Shown here piece after piece: positions 16,971 to 25,815 of a stretch of 64,000 nucleotides of DNA (position 1 is its first letter; every line of letters begins with the position of its first letter). The notes under the pieces are model-generated. The model saw only the letters and a list, made by a program, of their open reading frames with translations, was not told where the DNA came from and searched no databases. The translations under genes and the position numbers were made by a program. The stretch is from Vibrio sp. J1-1 (GTDB lineage: Bacteria; Pseudomonadota; Gammaproteobacteria; Enterobacterales; Vibrionaceae): positions 1-64,000 of the forward strand of contig NZ_JAKKCM010000014.1 in assembly GCF_021728395.1 (NCBI RefSeq), read 5' to 3'.

Positions 16971-17933
16971 TTACCGCCCTCCTACCAGTTTTTGGAACTC
17001 TTTGACATGCTCACCAGTCGTATCAAGCTCAATGTAGGGCAGATGCTTAATTGCCATCAGTTGCGCTAGGGATTGACGCTGCACGTCTGTTTTCGCTTCC
17101 AGTTTTGCGCTTGCGGCTTCCACTTTCGCTTTGCTATCCAAATTGAGCTGATATTGACCATCACCGACCACCCATTTTGATTGTGCCAAATCGTCAGGCA
17201 GTGTTTGTTCGAGCGGATCACTGACCATCACGGCAAGAATGTCATTGTGCTGTTGAAGCTGTTTCAAGTGGTCGAGATGCTGCTCTTCACAGTCACTCCA
17301 ATCACTAATCAAAATCAGCGTAGCTTGCTTGAGCTTCATTCGTTTTATCAACTCAATCCATCGACTAAAGGTGACTTTTTCGGAATCGATCGAATCAACA
17401 CTGAGAGATTGGTTTGCCCGCGATAAGTGTTTAAGCTGCGTTAAAAGATCGTTTTGCGAACGCTGTGGCTTTGAATGAAACAAGGCTTGATGGGAAGCAA
17501 TGACAAACCCTACTCGGTCACCATCTTTTAATACTCGCCAACCACACATAGCCGCAACTTCCGCAACAACCACGGACTTCATCACTTGTGTGGAAGCAAA
17601 AAACATCGCACTGCGTTGATCAACACAGACGATAACATTGCGGTCTTTTTCTTCGGTATAACTGCGCACATGAGGTTTACCCGTACGCATCGTCACCTTC
17701 CAATCGAGATTACGAATATCATCCCCTAATTGGTAATGACGTAACTCTTCAAAATTCAGTCCGCGACCGCGAAAAAGAGAATTGTGTCGTCCAGATAGCA
17801 CACTACCAGCGTTCAGATGAGGGAGTAAACTAAACGACTCAGCTTGCGATTGTAAACGCACAAGCCTTGCGTAATCACAATATAAACGATGATCTATCCC
17901 TTCAGGTTTGGGAGCAAGCGTCGGCTTTGCCAT
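16971..17933 (-). CDS. DUF58 domain protein
   Basis: This 320-residue protein carries the DUF58 signature GLNFEELRHYQLGDDIRNLD followed by W and, shortly after, PHVRSYTEEKDRNVIVCVD. The family is a VWA-like domain protein that co-occurs with MoxR ATPases. No signal peptide or membrane segment is seen, so it is probably cytosolic. It starts 11 bases after the moxR stop in the operon and ends exactly where the DUF4381 gene begins. Confidence 0.88.
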   Translation of the reverse strand: MAKPTLAPKPEGIDHRLYCDYARLVRLQSQAESFSLLPHLNAGSVLSGRHNSLFRGRGLNFEELRHYQLGDDIRNLDWKVTMRTGKPHVRSYTEEKDRNVIVCVDQRSAMFFASTQVMKSVVVAEVAAMCGWRVLKDGDRVGFVIASHQALFHSKPQRSQNDLLTQLKHLSRANQSLSVDSIDSEKVTFSRWIELIKRMKLKQATLILISDWSDCEEQHLDHLKQLQQHNDILAVMVSDPLEQTLPDDLAQSKWVVGDGQYQLNLDSKAKVEAASAKLEAKTDVQRQSLAQLMAIKHLPYIELDTTGEHVKEFQKLVGGR

Positions 17934-17944
17934 AATGCCACCAC

Positions 17945-18928
17945 TTATCCGATTTCAACGTAATCGAGCAATTCCTCAACGACTCGTTGATGATCCACGC
18001 CATCCGCTAAGGCGTCGTAGGTCAGTGAGAAACGGTGCCCTAATACTGATGGGACCATAGCACGAACGTCATCGGGGGTGACATGGTCACGTCCCTGGAG
18101 CCATGCATAGGCACGAGCACACTTATCCAGCGCAATTGAAGCGCGAGGACTTGAGCCAATTTCAATCCATTTGGATAATTGCGAGTCTGCATAGCGCTCA
18201 GGTTTACGAGTCGCCATCACCAACGCAACAATATAGTCTTCAACTAATTCAGAGACCGCGATATCTGGTAGTTGGCGGCGTGCTTCTAAAACCAAGTCGG
18301 GTTCAATATGCTGTGGCGTAACCAACTCGGAACTGGTTTCCGCGCCGAGCTCTTCACTACGAACCAAACGAATAATCTCTCGCTCTGCGACATCTTCCGG
18401 ATAGTCCACCGTGACCTTCATAATAAAGCGGTCCATTTGCGCTTCTGGCAGAGGGTAAGTCCCTTCTTGCTCGATCGGGTTTTGCGTTGCGAGGACCATG
18501 AATAGATCGGGTAAGACATGCGTTTTATCGCCAACGGTAATTGTACCTTCAGCCATTGCCTCAAGTAGCGCTGCCTGTACTTTGGCAGGAGCACGGTTGA
18601 CCTCATCTGCAAGGACGATGCTGTTGAAAATTGGTCCAGGCTGAAAACGCAACTGAGGCTTACCGTCTAACTCCTGATAAACCTCGGTTCCGGTCACATC
18701 CGAAGGTAAAAGATCGGGCGTAAACTGAATGCGACCGAAACTGGTGTTTAGAAGATTGGCTAGTGATTTTACCGAACGAGTCTTTGCTGTACCTGGTAAG
18801 CCTTCCAACAGAATATGTCCATTGGTCAGTAAACCTATCACTAAGGCCTGTACAACGTGGCTTTGACCAATGACGCTTTTCTCGGTCTGTTCAATCAGTT
18901 GATTTATCGCTTGCTGCGCGTTGTTCAT
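17945..18928 (-). CDS. MoxR-family AAA+ ATPase
   Basis: This 327-residue ATPase has Walker A GLPGTAKT (43-50), Walker B LADEVNRAPAKVQAALLEAM (from about 106), a sensor ATQNPIEQEGTYPLPEAQMDR stretch and a C-terminal lid domain with GSSPRASIALDKCARAYA. MoxR ATPases act as chaperones that mature or activate partner complexes together with VWA proteins. GGAAT precedes the ATG. It is 9 bases downstream of the sulfatase maturase gene, which makes that maturase part of the same transcription unit. Confidence 0.92.
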   Translation of the reverse strand: MNNAQQAINQLIEQTEKSVIGQSHVVQALVIGLLTNGHILLEGLPGTAKTRSVKSLANLLNTSFGRIQFTPDLLPSDVTGTEVYQELDGKPQLRFQPGPIFNSIVLADEVNRAPAKVQAALLEAMAEGTITVGDKTHVLPDLFMVLATQNPIEQEGTYPLPEAQMDRFIMKVTVDYPEDVAEREIIRLVRSEELGAETSSELVTPQHIEPDLVLEARRQLPDIAVSELVEDYIVALVMATRKPERYADSQLSKWIEIGSSPRASIALDKCARAYAWLQGRDHVTPDDVRAMVPSVLGHRFSLTYDALADGVDHQRVVEELLDYVEIG

Positions 18929-18937
18929 GAGTATTCC

Positions 18938-20230
18938 TTACTTAGAATTCTGTTGTTGTAAAATCTGAGATAGACCCACCAGCATAGGTAATGTGTCATC
19001 AAAGAAACGGCGAATACCAGAACAAAGGTAATTCAGCCCTTCTTCACCATCTGGTGTTTTAATAAGGCGATTTTTAGGACATTCACCCCAACAGTATTTA
19101 AGGTAAGGACATTTCTTACAGTAATCCGGCAATGAGTCTCGTTTTGCCATACCGAAGCTAAACTGACGCGTCGAGAACGCCATTTCGTTCAACGAGTGTT
19201 CGTGAATATTTGAAAGTTTGTATTCTGGATAAACGTAATGGTCACAACTGTACACATCGCCGTTGTGCTCTATCGCTAACCCCTTTCCACAGAATTCAGA
19301 GGTAATACAAAGCTGTGCAGGCTTACCCATCACCTGAGCTACCGCAGTTTCAAACAGGTTCACCAACACGCGGCCTAAATCGTTGTTCACCCATTCGACA
19401 AACATTTCACTGAGGAACTTACCCCAATCATCAGGGTCCACAGACCAATCCGTCACCACTGACATTGGATGCCCAGGCTTGGCTAGCTCGCTCCCCATGA
19501 CCGGGATCATTTGTTCGTTCCAAAACTGAGGCGCGGTAGTGTGAAAATCATTAGCTTCAACCACAGGCGCAAGCTGAATATAAGTCACACCCAGCTCTTG
19601 GGTAAGAAATCGATATATCTCCAACGGATACTTAACATTGTGGCGATTAACCGTCACTAGAGCATTAAATCGCACCCCATGCTGCTGAAGTTTTTCTACC
19701 GCCTTCATGACCAAATGAAAAGTCGGCTTACCGCTGCGGGTTTTGCGGTATTTATCGTGGAGCTCTTCCGGGCCATCTATTGATAAGCCTACTAAGAAGT
19801 TATTCTTCAGTAAAAACTCACACCATTCATCGTTAAGTAGAATACCGTTAGTTTGTAAGTCATTTTCAATACGAGTGCCGTTAGGTTTGTGTTTCTTTTG
19901 CAGTTCAACCACTTTACGGAAGTAGTCTAACCCGAGTAACGTCGGTTCTCCGCCTTGCCAAGAGAACACGACTTCTTCGCCATCTTGACTCTCAATATAA
20001 CTCTTAACAAACGCTTCTAATGTTTCATCATCCATCTTTGGTTGTTTTGGTTGATGAAGCAGGTTTTCTTTGTGTAAGTAAAAGCAATATTGGCAGTCAA
20101 TGTTGCATTTTGCGCCGCCGGGTTTAGCCATAACGTGAAAACGGCGTTCATTACCCTGTTCGGATTTGAATGCCGTTTTCATTGGAACAATTGGCATAAC
20201 TGTAGAATGACGTGGTGAAGTTTTGCTCAT
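18938..20230 (-). CDS. Anaerobic sulfatase-maturating enzyme (radical SAM, SPASM)
   Basis: This 430-residue radical SAM enzyme converts the active-site serine or cysteine of a sulfatase into formylglycine in the cytoplasm before export. The SAM cluster motif is C42-x3-C46-x2-C49 (CNIDCQYC). The C-terminal SPASM region has many cysteines, including CITSEFCGKGLAIEHNGDVY and CKKCPYLKYCWGECPKN, which bind two further Fe-S clusters. The serine-type sulfatase gene lies immediately upstream, a natural substrate. GAGAGG precedes the ATG. Only 9 bases separate its stop from moxR. Confidence 0.92.
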   Translation of the reverse strand: MSKTSPRHSTVMPIVPMKTAFKSEQGNERRFHVMAKPGGAKCNIDCQYCFYLHKENLLHQPKQPKMDDETLEAFVKSYIESQDGEEVVFSWQGGEPTLLGLDYFRKVVELQKKHKPNGTRIENDLQTNGILLNDEWCEFLLKNNFLVGLSIDGPEELHDKYRKTRSGKPTFHLVMKAVEKLQQHGVRFNALVTVNRHNVKYPLEIYRFLTQELGVTYIQLAPVVEANDFHTTAPQFWNEQMIPVMGSELAKPGHPMSVVTDWSVDPDDWGKFLSEMFVEWVNNDLGRVLVNLFETAVAQVMGKPAQLCITSEFCGKGLAIEHNGDVYSCDHYVYPEYKLSNIHEHSLNEMAFSTRQFSFGMAKRDSLPDYCKKCPYLKYCWGECPKNRLIKTPDGEEGLNYLCSGIRRFFDDTLPMLVGLSQILQQQNSK

Positions 20231-20275
20231 GCAGCCTCTCTTTTGATTTTGGCTTTTTACTTTTCTTTTTTAAGT

Positions 20276-20297
20276 ATGGCGCTCCTAAGAGCGCCAT
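20276..20297 (-). promoter_or_regulatory. Perfect hairpin between the sulfatase and maturase genes
   Basis: ATGGCGCTC (20276-20284) and GAGCGCCAT (20289-20297) form a perfect 9-bp stem with a CTAA loop. On the leftward transcript it is followed by an A-rich, not U-rich, stretch, so it is a poor terminator. It may be a processing or stability element that sets more sulfatase than maturase mRNA. Confidence 0.5.
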
Positions 20298-20331
20298 TTA
20301 TATTTATTCTAGTCTTTGCGTAAGTGCAACG

Positions 20332-21849
20332 TTATTTAGGAACAAATGAAGCGGCTTCCATTCGAGGAGGGAAATCTTTAAACGTATCCTTCACCTCTTT
20401 CACTTTTTCAATTGCTGGCATAACTAGGAACGTACGTTCATACATCCAACGGTCGTAACCCATACCAGTGTCACCACGTTCGAATGGATCGATGCTTAGG
20501 TCATAGAATTGTGGAACACGGAGTTTAGTAAATGGTTTCTTCCAAATATCCAAACCAGTTTCGTTTTCTTGAATCAAGAAATGGAACTTGTACTTACCTT
20601 GACGTAGTGCAAGTAGATCACCATCGTCACTCCAGTAAACAAACTCGTTACGTGCAGATTTGTCTGATTTACCAGTAAGGTAAGGCAGTTGGTTGTAACC
20701 ATCTAGATGAACCTTGTAGTTCATATCACCAACTTTCTTACCCTTAAGCAACTCATCAGTCACTTTATCGTTACCTGCCGCGGCAACCAATGTCGGGAAG
20801 AAGTCTTCCAGTGACATCATACCGTTAAACGTCTTACCTGCTTCGATTTGCCCTGGCCACTTAATTAACATAGGGACACGGAAAGCACCTTCCCAACCAG
20901 TATTTTTCTCTGAACGGAATGGGGTCATGCCGGCATCTGGCCACAAGTTGATCATCGGGCCGTTATCTGTGGTGTAAACGATGATAGTGTTGTCATCAAC
21001 GCCTAGCTCTTTAATCTTACTAAGTAGGTGACCGATTTGATCATCATGCTGCTTCACACCATCTGCGTAGAAACCAGCGCCTGTTTTGCCCTGATATTCC
21101 TCTGGAACGTGAGTGAAGTTGTGCATACGCGTAGTGTTGAACCAAGTAAAGAATGGTTTATCCGCTTTTACTTGTTTCTCGATGAAACTTTCTGCCGCAT
21201 CAAGGAATTCACCATCAACGGTTTCCATGCGTTTACGGGTCAGTGGACCTGTATCTTCAATCTTTCCGTCAGCATATGAGTGAATCACGCCACGAGGGCC
21301 AAACTTTTTCTTGAACTCAGGGTCTTGGGGGTAATCAACATTCTCAGGCTCTTCTTCCGCATTTAAGTGGTAAAGGTTGCCGAAGAACTCATCAAAACCG
21401 TGGTTTGTTGGAAGGTGCTCGTCGCGGTCACCCAAATGGTTTTTACCAAACTGACCGGTGGCATAACCAAGCTCTTTAAGCATGGTTGCTATCGTTGGGT
21501 CCTCTTTAGAAATACCTTCAGGGGCTCCAGGCAGACCTACTTTAGACAAACCTGTGCGTTTTGGCATCTGACCAGTAATAAACGCTGAACGACCTGCCGT
21601 TGAACTCTGCTGCGCGTAGAAGTTAGTAAACTTCGCGCCTTCTTGAGCAATCGTGTCAATGTTTGGCGTGTTGTATGCCATCATCCCTTGGTTGTAGGTA
21701 CTAAGGTTCCAATAACCCACATCGTCACCAAAGATAACGAGGATGTTTGGCTTGTCAGCTGCGTATGCGGTTGCCGAAGCAGCCCCTAGCGCTAGAGTAC
21801 ATGCGTTAAGCACGAGTTTTTTACTGCTCGTTTTGGTCGCATTTTTCAT
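20332..21849 (-). CDS. Periplasmic serine-type sulfatase (arylsulfatase family)
   Basis: From the ATG at 21849 (GGAG six bases upstream) this is 505 residues. A signal peptide ends near residue 30 (GAASATAYA then ADK). Metal-binding aspartates are D42-D43 in NILVIFGDD. The formylglycine site is S83-T-A-G-R87, the S-x-A-x-R form that only the anaerobic maturase can modify; the maturase is the next gene. IIVYTTDNGPM near 305 and the K/H residues around GKNHLGD are also typical. It hydrolyses an organic sulfate ester; substrate unknown. A longer reading to 21876 lacks a ribosome site. A LysR gene diverges from it. Confidence 0.9.
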   Translation of the reverse strand: MKNATKTSSKKLVLNACTLALGAASATAYAADKPNILVIFGDDVGYWNLSTYNQGMMAYNTPNIDTIAQEGAKFTNFYAQQSSTAGRSAFITGQMPKRTGLSKVGLPGAPEGISKEDPTIATMLKELGYATGQFGKNHLGDRDEHLPTNHGFDEFFGNLYHLNAEEEPENVDYPQDPEFKKKFGPRGVIHSYADGKIEDTGPLTRKRMETVDGEFLDAAESFIEKQVKADKPFFTWFNTTRMHNFTHVPEEYQGKTGAGFYADGVKQHDDQIGHLLSKIKELGVDDNTIIVYTTDNGPMINLWPDAGMTPFRSEKNTGWEGAFRVPMLIKWPGQIEAGKTFNGMMSLEDFFPTLVAAAGNDKVTDELLKGKKVGDMNYKVHLDGYNQLPYLTGKSDKSARNEFVYWSDDGDLLALRQGKYKFHFLIQENETGLDIWKKPFTKLRVPQFYDLSIDPFERGDTGMGYDRWMYERTFLVMPAIEKVKEVKDTFKDFPPRMEAASFVPK

Positions 21850-21989
21850 ATTTTCTCCAAAAGTTTGCTGATGCATTAAAATGGCATTCGCTTTTCAACA
21901 CCATTGCTGATATAAGATAAAGCACTAATTTCAGACGATAAATACAGTCAAAACTAGTTAACCTATAAATTCAATTTATGAGTGGCATT

Positions 21990-22844
21990 ATGGACTTAAA
22001 CCTTATCCAAACTTTTCTGGTCGTCGCTGAGTTCCAATCCTACACAAAAGCTGCGGAACAACTTGGCCTGACGCAACCTGCAGTAAGCGCGGCGATAAAG
22101 CGTTTAGAACAAGTCGTAGATAAGCAATTATTCGTTAAAAAAGGCCGCGGAATAGCTCTTACTTCTACCGCACATCAATTGCTTCCTCAATTTCAGCAAG
22201 CGGTAAGTATCATTGATAGTGCAATATCTGATAAAAACCATTTTGAAATATGCTGCTCAGAAATTATGCTTCATAGCATGCCTCCTATTGAAAACGTGGT
22301 GTTCTATGAATCTCCACCTGAAAAATACCTTCTGTTTGAACTTATAAGGCAACAAAAAGTCGACTTAGCTATCGATACAGTCATAACAAAAGACTCCGCA
22401 TTTGTTATTGAAGATGCATACTCCGAAGAAGCGGTTGTCATTTGCCGAAAAGACCATCCCAGAGTCCATGGCGCACTTTCAAAACAACAGTTCTATGAAG
22501 AAGCTCACTGTCTATTTTCTGGAAAATGGGACAACGTGACAGGGTTCGAACAACTTGCTAAAGAAAAGATACAGGAACGAAAAGTCGATTTAGTGACATC
22601 CTCGCTAGCAGGCATGGCTCTCTATGTTGCCGACCGAGATTGCTTAGGTGTTGTCTCCCAATCGTTTGCAAAGAAATGGAGTAAGGCGCTAAACCTGCAA
22701 GTGCTCCCTTGCCCTATTCCGATTCACCCCATCCCTTACAAGTTTGTCTATCACAAACGTGAGGTTGGCAACCCTACTCACCTTGCCCTGCGCCAAAAAA
22801 TTAAAGAGCTGCTTGTCGCCGTACATGACGAACCGTTCATGTAA
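21990..22844 (+). CDS. LysR-family transcriptional regulator
   Basis: From the ATG at 21990 this is 284 residues. The N-terminal winged helix is MDLNLIQTFLVVAEFQSYTK with AAEQLGLTQPAVSAAIKRLE as the recognition region. The C-terminal effector domain is present but loosely conserved. An in-frame ATG at 21978 exists, but GAGTGG sits about 8 bases before 21990 and LysR proteins usually begin M-D-L-N, so I chose the latter. It is divergent from the sulfatase gene over about 140 bases, the classic arrangement for a LysR regulator of its neighbour. Effector unknown. Confidence 0.87.
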   Translation: MDLNLIQTFLVVAEFQSYTKAAEQLGLTQPAVSAAIKRLEQVVDKQLFVKKGRGIALTSTAHQLLPQFQQAVSIIDSAISDKNHFEICCSEIMLHSMPPIENVVFYESPPEKYLLFELIRQQKVDLAIDTVITKDSAFVIEDAYSEEAVVICRKDHPRVHGALSKQQFYEEAHCLFSGKWDNVTGFEQLAKEKIQERKVDLVTSSLAGMALYVADRDCLGVVSQSFAKKWSKALNLQVLPCPIPIHPIPYKFVYHKREVGNPTHLALRQKIKELLVAVHDEPFM

Positions 22845-23173
22845 TAGAAAGCATTATCCAACTAAAATAGCCGATCTTTGGGTTTTGTCAGTTGCTACAA
22901 CTTTTCAAAATGCTTGTATCGGCACCTACTAAGGTACAGACCGTGCATCAATAAACGCCTGACAAACCAAACCTAATGCAACAAATTTTATAATATACAA
23001 ATCAGCCATTTTCAACAAACAAATTAGGCATTTGCGATAAATGGCATATAGGGCATCTTATAGTTTGTGAAACAAGGAGCTGTTTATCTTTTGGTTAATC
23101 TTAGGATCTTTACTCTAAACACCTTGCTTTAATCTTTGGTATTTCACCTCTTATTTTGCTTTAATTAGCGTAA
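22845..23173 (+). other. Intergenic region upstream of cti
   Basis: This 329-base AT-rich stretch shows no convincing gene, terminator or long dyad. It must contain the cti promoter but I cannot place it. Confidence 0.5.
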
Positions 23174-25558
23174 ATGCCATTCACCTCAAGTAACTCGATG
23201 AATTTACGCCTCATTTTCTTACTATGCATTGTTAGTATTTTTGCGGGTTGTGCCACTTATGCTGGTCTTAATTACGACCTACTTTTTGGCCCGCAACTGG
23301 TGCGAGAACGTACCGCGAGTGCTACAACACAGCATGCAAACTTTTTCCAAAACGAAGTTAAGCCGATCGTGGATAATCGTTGCGTGGTTTGTCACGCATG
23401 CTACGACGCTCCGTGTCAATTGAAGCTCTCATCGGTGGAGGGAATTGATAGAGGTGCGACTAAAGCAAAGGTTTACGAAGGCACACGTCTCACCGCAGTC
23501 GCACCCACACGTCTTTTCGAAGATGCGGATACGACCCAAGAGTGGCGCGATGCTGGCTTTCACCCGGTGTTAAACGAACGAGAGCAGAGCATGGCAGCGA
23601 ATTTAGATGCTGGCTTAATTGCACGGCTCCTCGTACAAAAAGAGCGCCACCCTTTACCCGATCAAGTTCAGTTGGAAGGTTTTGATTTTTCGATAGATAG
23701 AGAACAAACGTGCCCGACAATCGAAGAGTATGAGAAGTACGAAAAAGATAACCCAACTTGGGGGATGCCTTTTGGTATGCCAAACCTGGCAGACTCTGAA
23801 TACCTTACCTTGATGACCTGGCTGGAAAACGGCGCAGTCATGAATAGTCACAACCCTATTACCAGTCATGAACAAGCAGAGATTACTAAATACGAAACAC
23901 TACTAAATCAGGATGATTTAAAGAACCAACTCATGGCGCGCTACATCTATGAGCACCTTTTCTTATCTCATTTGTACTTCTCTGAACTAAACGATAAGAC
24001 AACACCTCGCTTTTTTTCGTTAGTCCGCTCCTCGACCCCTCCGGGACAGCCTGTAGAACGTATTTCGACTCGTCGACCATATGATGACCCGAACACTGAA
24101 CGTGTTTACTACCGAGTCATTCCTGAGCAAGGCACTATTGTTGACAAAACACATATGCCCTATGCGCTAAATCAGAAACGCATCGACAATTGGAAGAAGT
24201 GGTTCATTCTTCCTGAGTATGCGGTTAATGAACTGCCTAGTTATGAACCAAAAGTTGCTGCGAATCCGATGACCTCATTTACTGATCTTCCAGTGAAGTC
24301 TCGTTTTAAGTTCATGCTGGATAATGCACAAAATACAATTATGGCCTTCATCAAAGGGCCGGTTTGCCGCGGTCAGTTGGCACTCAACGTCATCAATGAT
24401 CGTTTCTGGGTATTCTTCCTTGATCCCGATAAAAGCGATATTCCTGAAGTAAACGAGTTTTATCGCTCGCAAGCAGAAAACTTAAAACTACCAAGCGAGT
24501 TAGAAAGTAACACACTGCCTGTTGCTAACTGGGTGAAATACTCACGCCAGCAAGCTCGCTATCTTGAAGCTAAGTCTGAGTTTGCTAACCAATGGTTCAA
24601 ACATGGCGAGCACCTGTCTTCGGACATTATCTGGGATGGCGATGGTACCAATTCAAACGCCGCTTTAACCGTTTTCCGCCATTTTGACAGTGCTTCGGTT
24701 GTACAAGGCTTAGTGGGAGATCAACCTAAAACGGTCTGGATCATGGATTATGCCCTACTTGAACGGATCCACTATCTGCTTGTAGCCGGGTTTGATGTCT
24801 ACGGTAACTTCGGCCACCAACTGATTACACGTATGTTCATGGACTTTCTTCGTATGGAAGGTGAAAGTAACTTTATCTCACTGTTACCAGCAGATATGCG
24901 CCATCAGTTACAATCGAGCTGGTATCAGGACCAAAGCCCTCAGTTATCGAATTTCTTATTGAGAAATGTTAAGCCCTTCAATCAACCGACGAGCATTGTC
25001 TACCAAACGGAAGATCCTAAGTCTGAATTGCTTAATAAGCTGAAAGACGATCTGTCTCCGATTCTGCTTCCTCGATATGAGATAACGAACACGGCTCTCT
25101 CAGATGATAATGAACAGCAAATAAAACGTATCGGTCAGGTACGTGGCGAAGGGTTGAAGCCAGTACCTCAAATAACAATGTTGATGGTGCGCAGCAAGAC
25201 TGGCAAAGATGAGCTTTTTACCCTGCTTCATAATAATGCGCATACGAATATCTCCAGTTTGTTCGATGAAGAAAGCAATCGCAACTTCTCAGAAGATGAT
25301 ATGACCATCGTACATGGTGTGGTAGGAAGTTATCCCGCTGCGTTTTTTTCGATAGAAGAAGCTCAAGTAAAAGATTTTGTCGATCAATTCAGCAATATTC
25401 AAAACGAAGAAGATTACGTTAAGTTATTGGATCGTTTTGCGATTCGTCGTAGCTCACAAAAGTTCTGGCCATTTAGCGATCGACTTCATCATTGGTATCG
25501 TACAAATCAACCGATCGAATTTGGATTACTTGACTATAATCGTTTTGAGAATCGATGA
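23174..25558 (+). CDS. cti: Fatty acid cis/trans isomerase, haem-containing lipoprotein
   Basis: This 794-residue periplasmic enzyme converts cis-unsaturated acyl chains of membrane phospholipids into trans, stiffening the membrane under solvent or heat stress. A short leader ends in a lipobox FAGC with C26, which suggests lipid anchoring. The c-type haem motif C70-V-V-C73-H74 required by Cti enzymes is present. Length matches the family (about 770-800). An in-frame ATG at 23198 is an alternative start; neither start has a strong ribosome site. An adjacent small gene follows after 18 bases. Confidence 0.88.
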   Translation: MPFTSSNSMNLRLIFLLCIVSIFAGCATYAGLNYDLLFGPQLVRERTASATTQHANFFQNEVKPIVDNRCVVCHACYDAPCQLKLSSVEGIDRGATKAKVYEGTRLTAVAPTRLFEDADTTQEWRDAGFHPVLNEREQSMAANLDAGLIARLLVQKERHPLPDQVQLEGFDFSIDREQTCPTIEEYEKYEKDNPTWGMPFGMPNLADSEYLTLMTWLENGAVMNSHNPITSHEQAEITKYETLLNQDDLKNQLMARYIYEHLFLSHLYFSELNDKTTPRFFSLVRSSTPPGQPVERISTRRPYDDPNTERVYYRVIPEQGTIVDKTHMPYALNQKRIDNWKKWFILPEYAVNELPSYEPKVAANPMTSFTDLPVKSRFKFMLDNAQNTIMAFIKGPVCRGQLALNVINDRFWVFFLDPDKSDIPEVNEFYRSQAENLKLPSELESNTLPVANWVKYSRQQARYLEAKSEFANQWFKHGEHLSSDIIWDGDGTNSNAALTVFRHFDSASVVQGLVGDQPKTVWIMDYALLERIHYLLVAGFDVYGNFGHQLITRMFMDFLRMEGESNFISLLPADMRHQLQSSWYQDQSPQLSNFLLRNVKPFNQPTSIVYQTEDPKSELLNKLKDDLSPILLPRYEITNTALSDDNEQQIKRIGQVRGEGLKPVPQITMLMVRSKTGKDELFTLLHNNAHTNISSLFDEESNRNFSEDDMTIVHGVVGSYPAAFFSIEEAQVKDFVDQFSNIQNEEDYVKLLDRFAIRRSSQKFWPFSDRLHHWYRTNQPIEFGLLDYNRFENR

Positions 25559-25576
25559 TGACTTAAGGGGGTTCTC

Positions 25577-25768
25577 ATGGGTATCCGAGATAACATTGCC
25601 GCTCTGGAACAACAGATTTACGTTGCCTGTTCAGAGGGAGACTACGATACGGTCAATATGCTTGAGCATCAACTCGAATACTTGCGAGGCAAAGTGGAAC
25701 ATCCTTTTGACGATGATCCTTATGCTCTAGACACTCGGTTCGAGTGGGAAGATGATATGACCGAATAG
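25577..25768 (+). CDS. Small acidic protein downstream of cti
   Basis: This 63-residue, very acidic protein reads MGIRDNIAALEQQIYVACSE at the N-terminus and ends in DDDPYALDTRFEWEDDMTE. The first half looks like an amphipathic helix. A strong AGGGGG ribosome site sits six bases before the ATG, and the gene is only 18 bases after cti, so it is probably translated from the same mRNA. It is followed at once by a good terminator. I do not recognise a family. Confidence 0.75.
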   Translation: MGIRDNIAALEQQIYVACSEGDYDTVNMLEHQLEYLRGKVEHPFDDDPYALDTRFEWEDDMTE

Positions 25769-25769
25769 A

Positions 25770-25800
25770 AAAAACCTCCGGCAAGTTCCGGAGGTTTTTG
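25770..25800. terminator. Bidirectional terminator between the cti unit and torS
   Basis: AAACCTCCGG (25772-25781) pairs with CCGGAGGTTT (25788-25797), with A and T runs on the two sides. It serves the rightward cti unit and the leftward torS gene. Confidence 0.9.
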
Positions 25801-25815
25801 TTTTTGTCATAGTCA

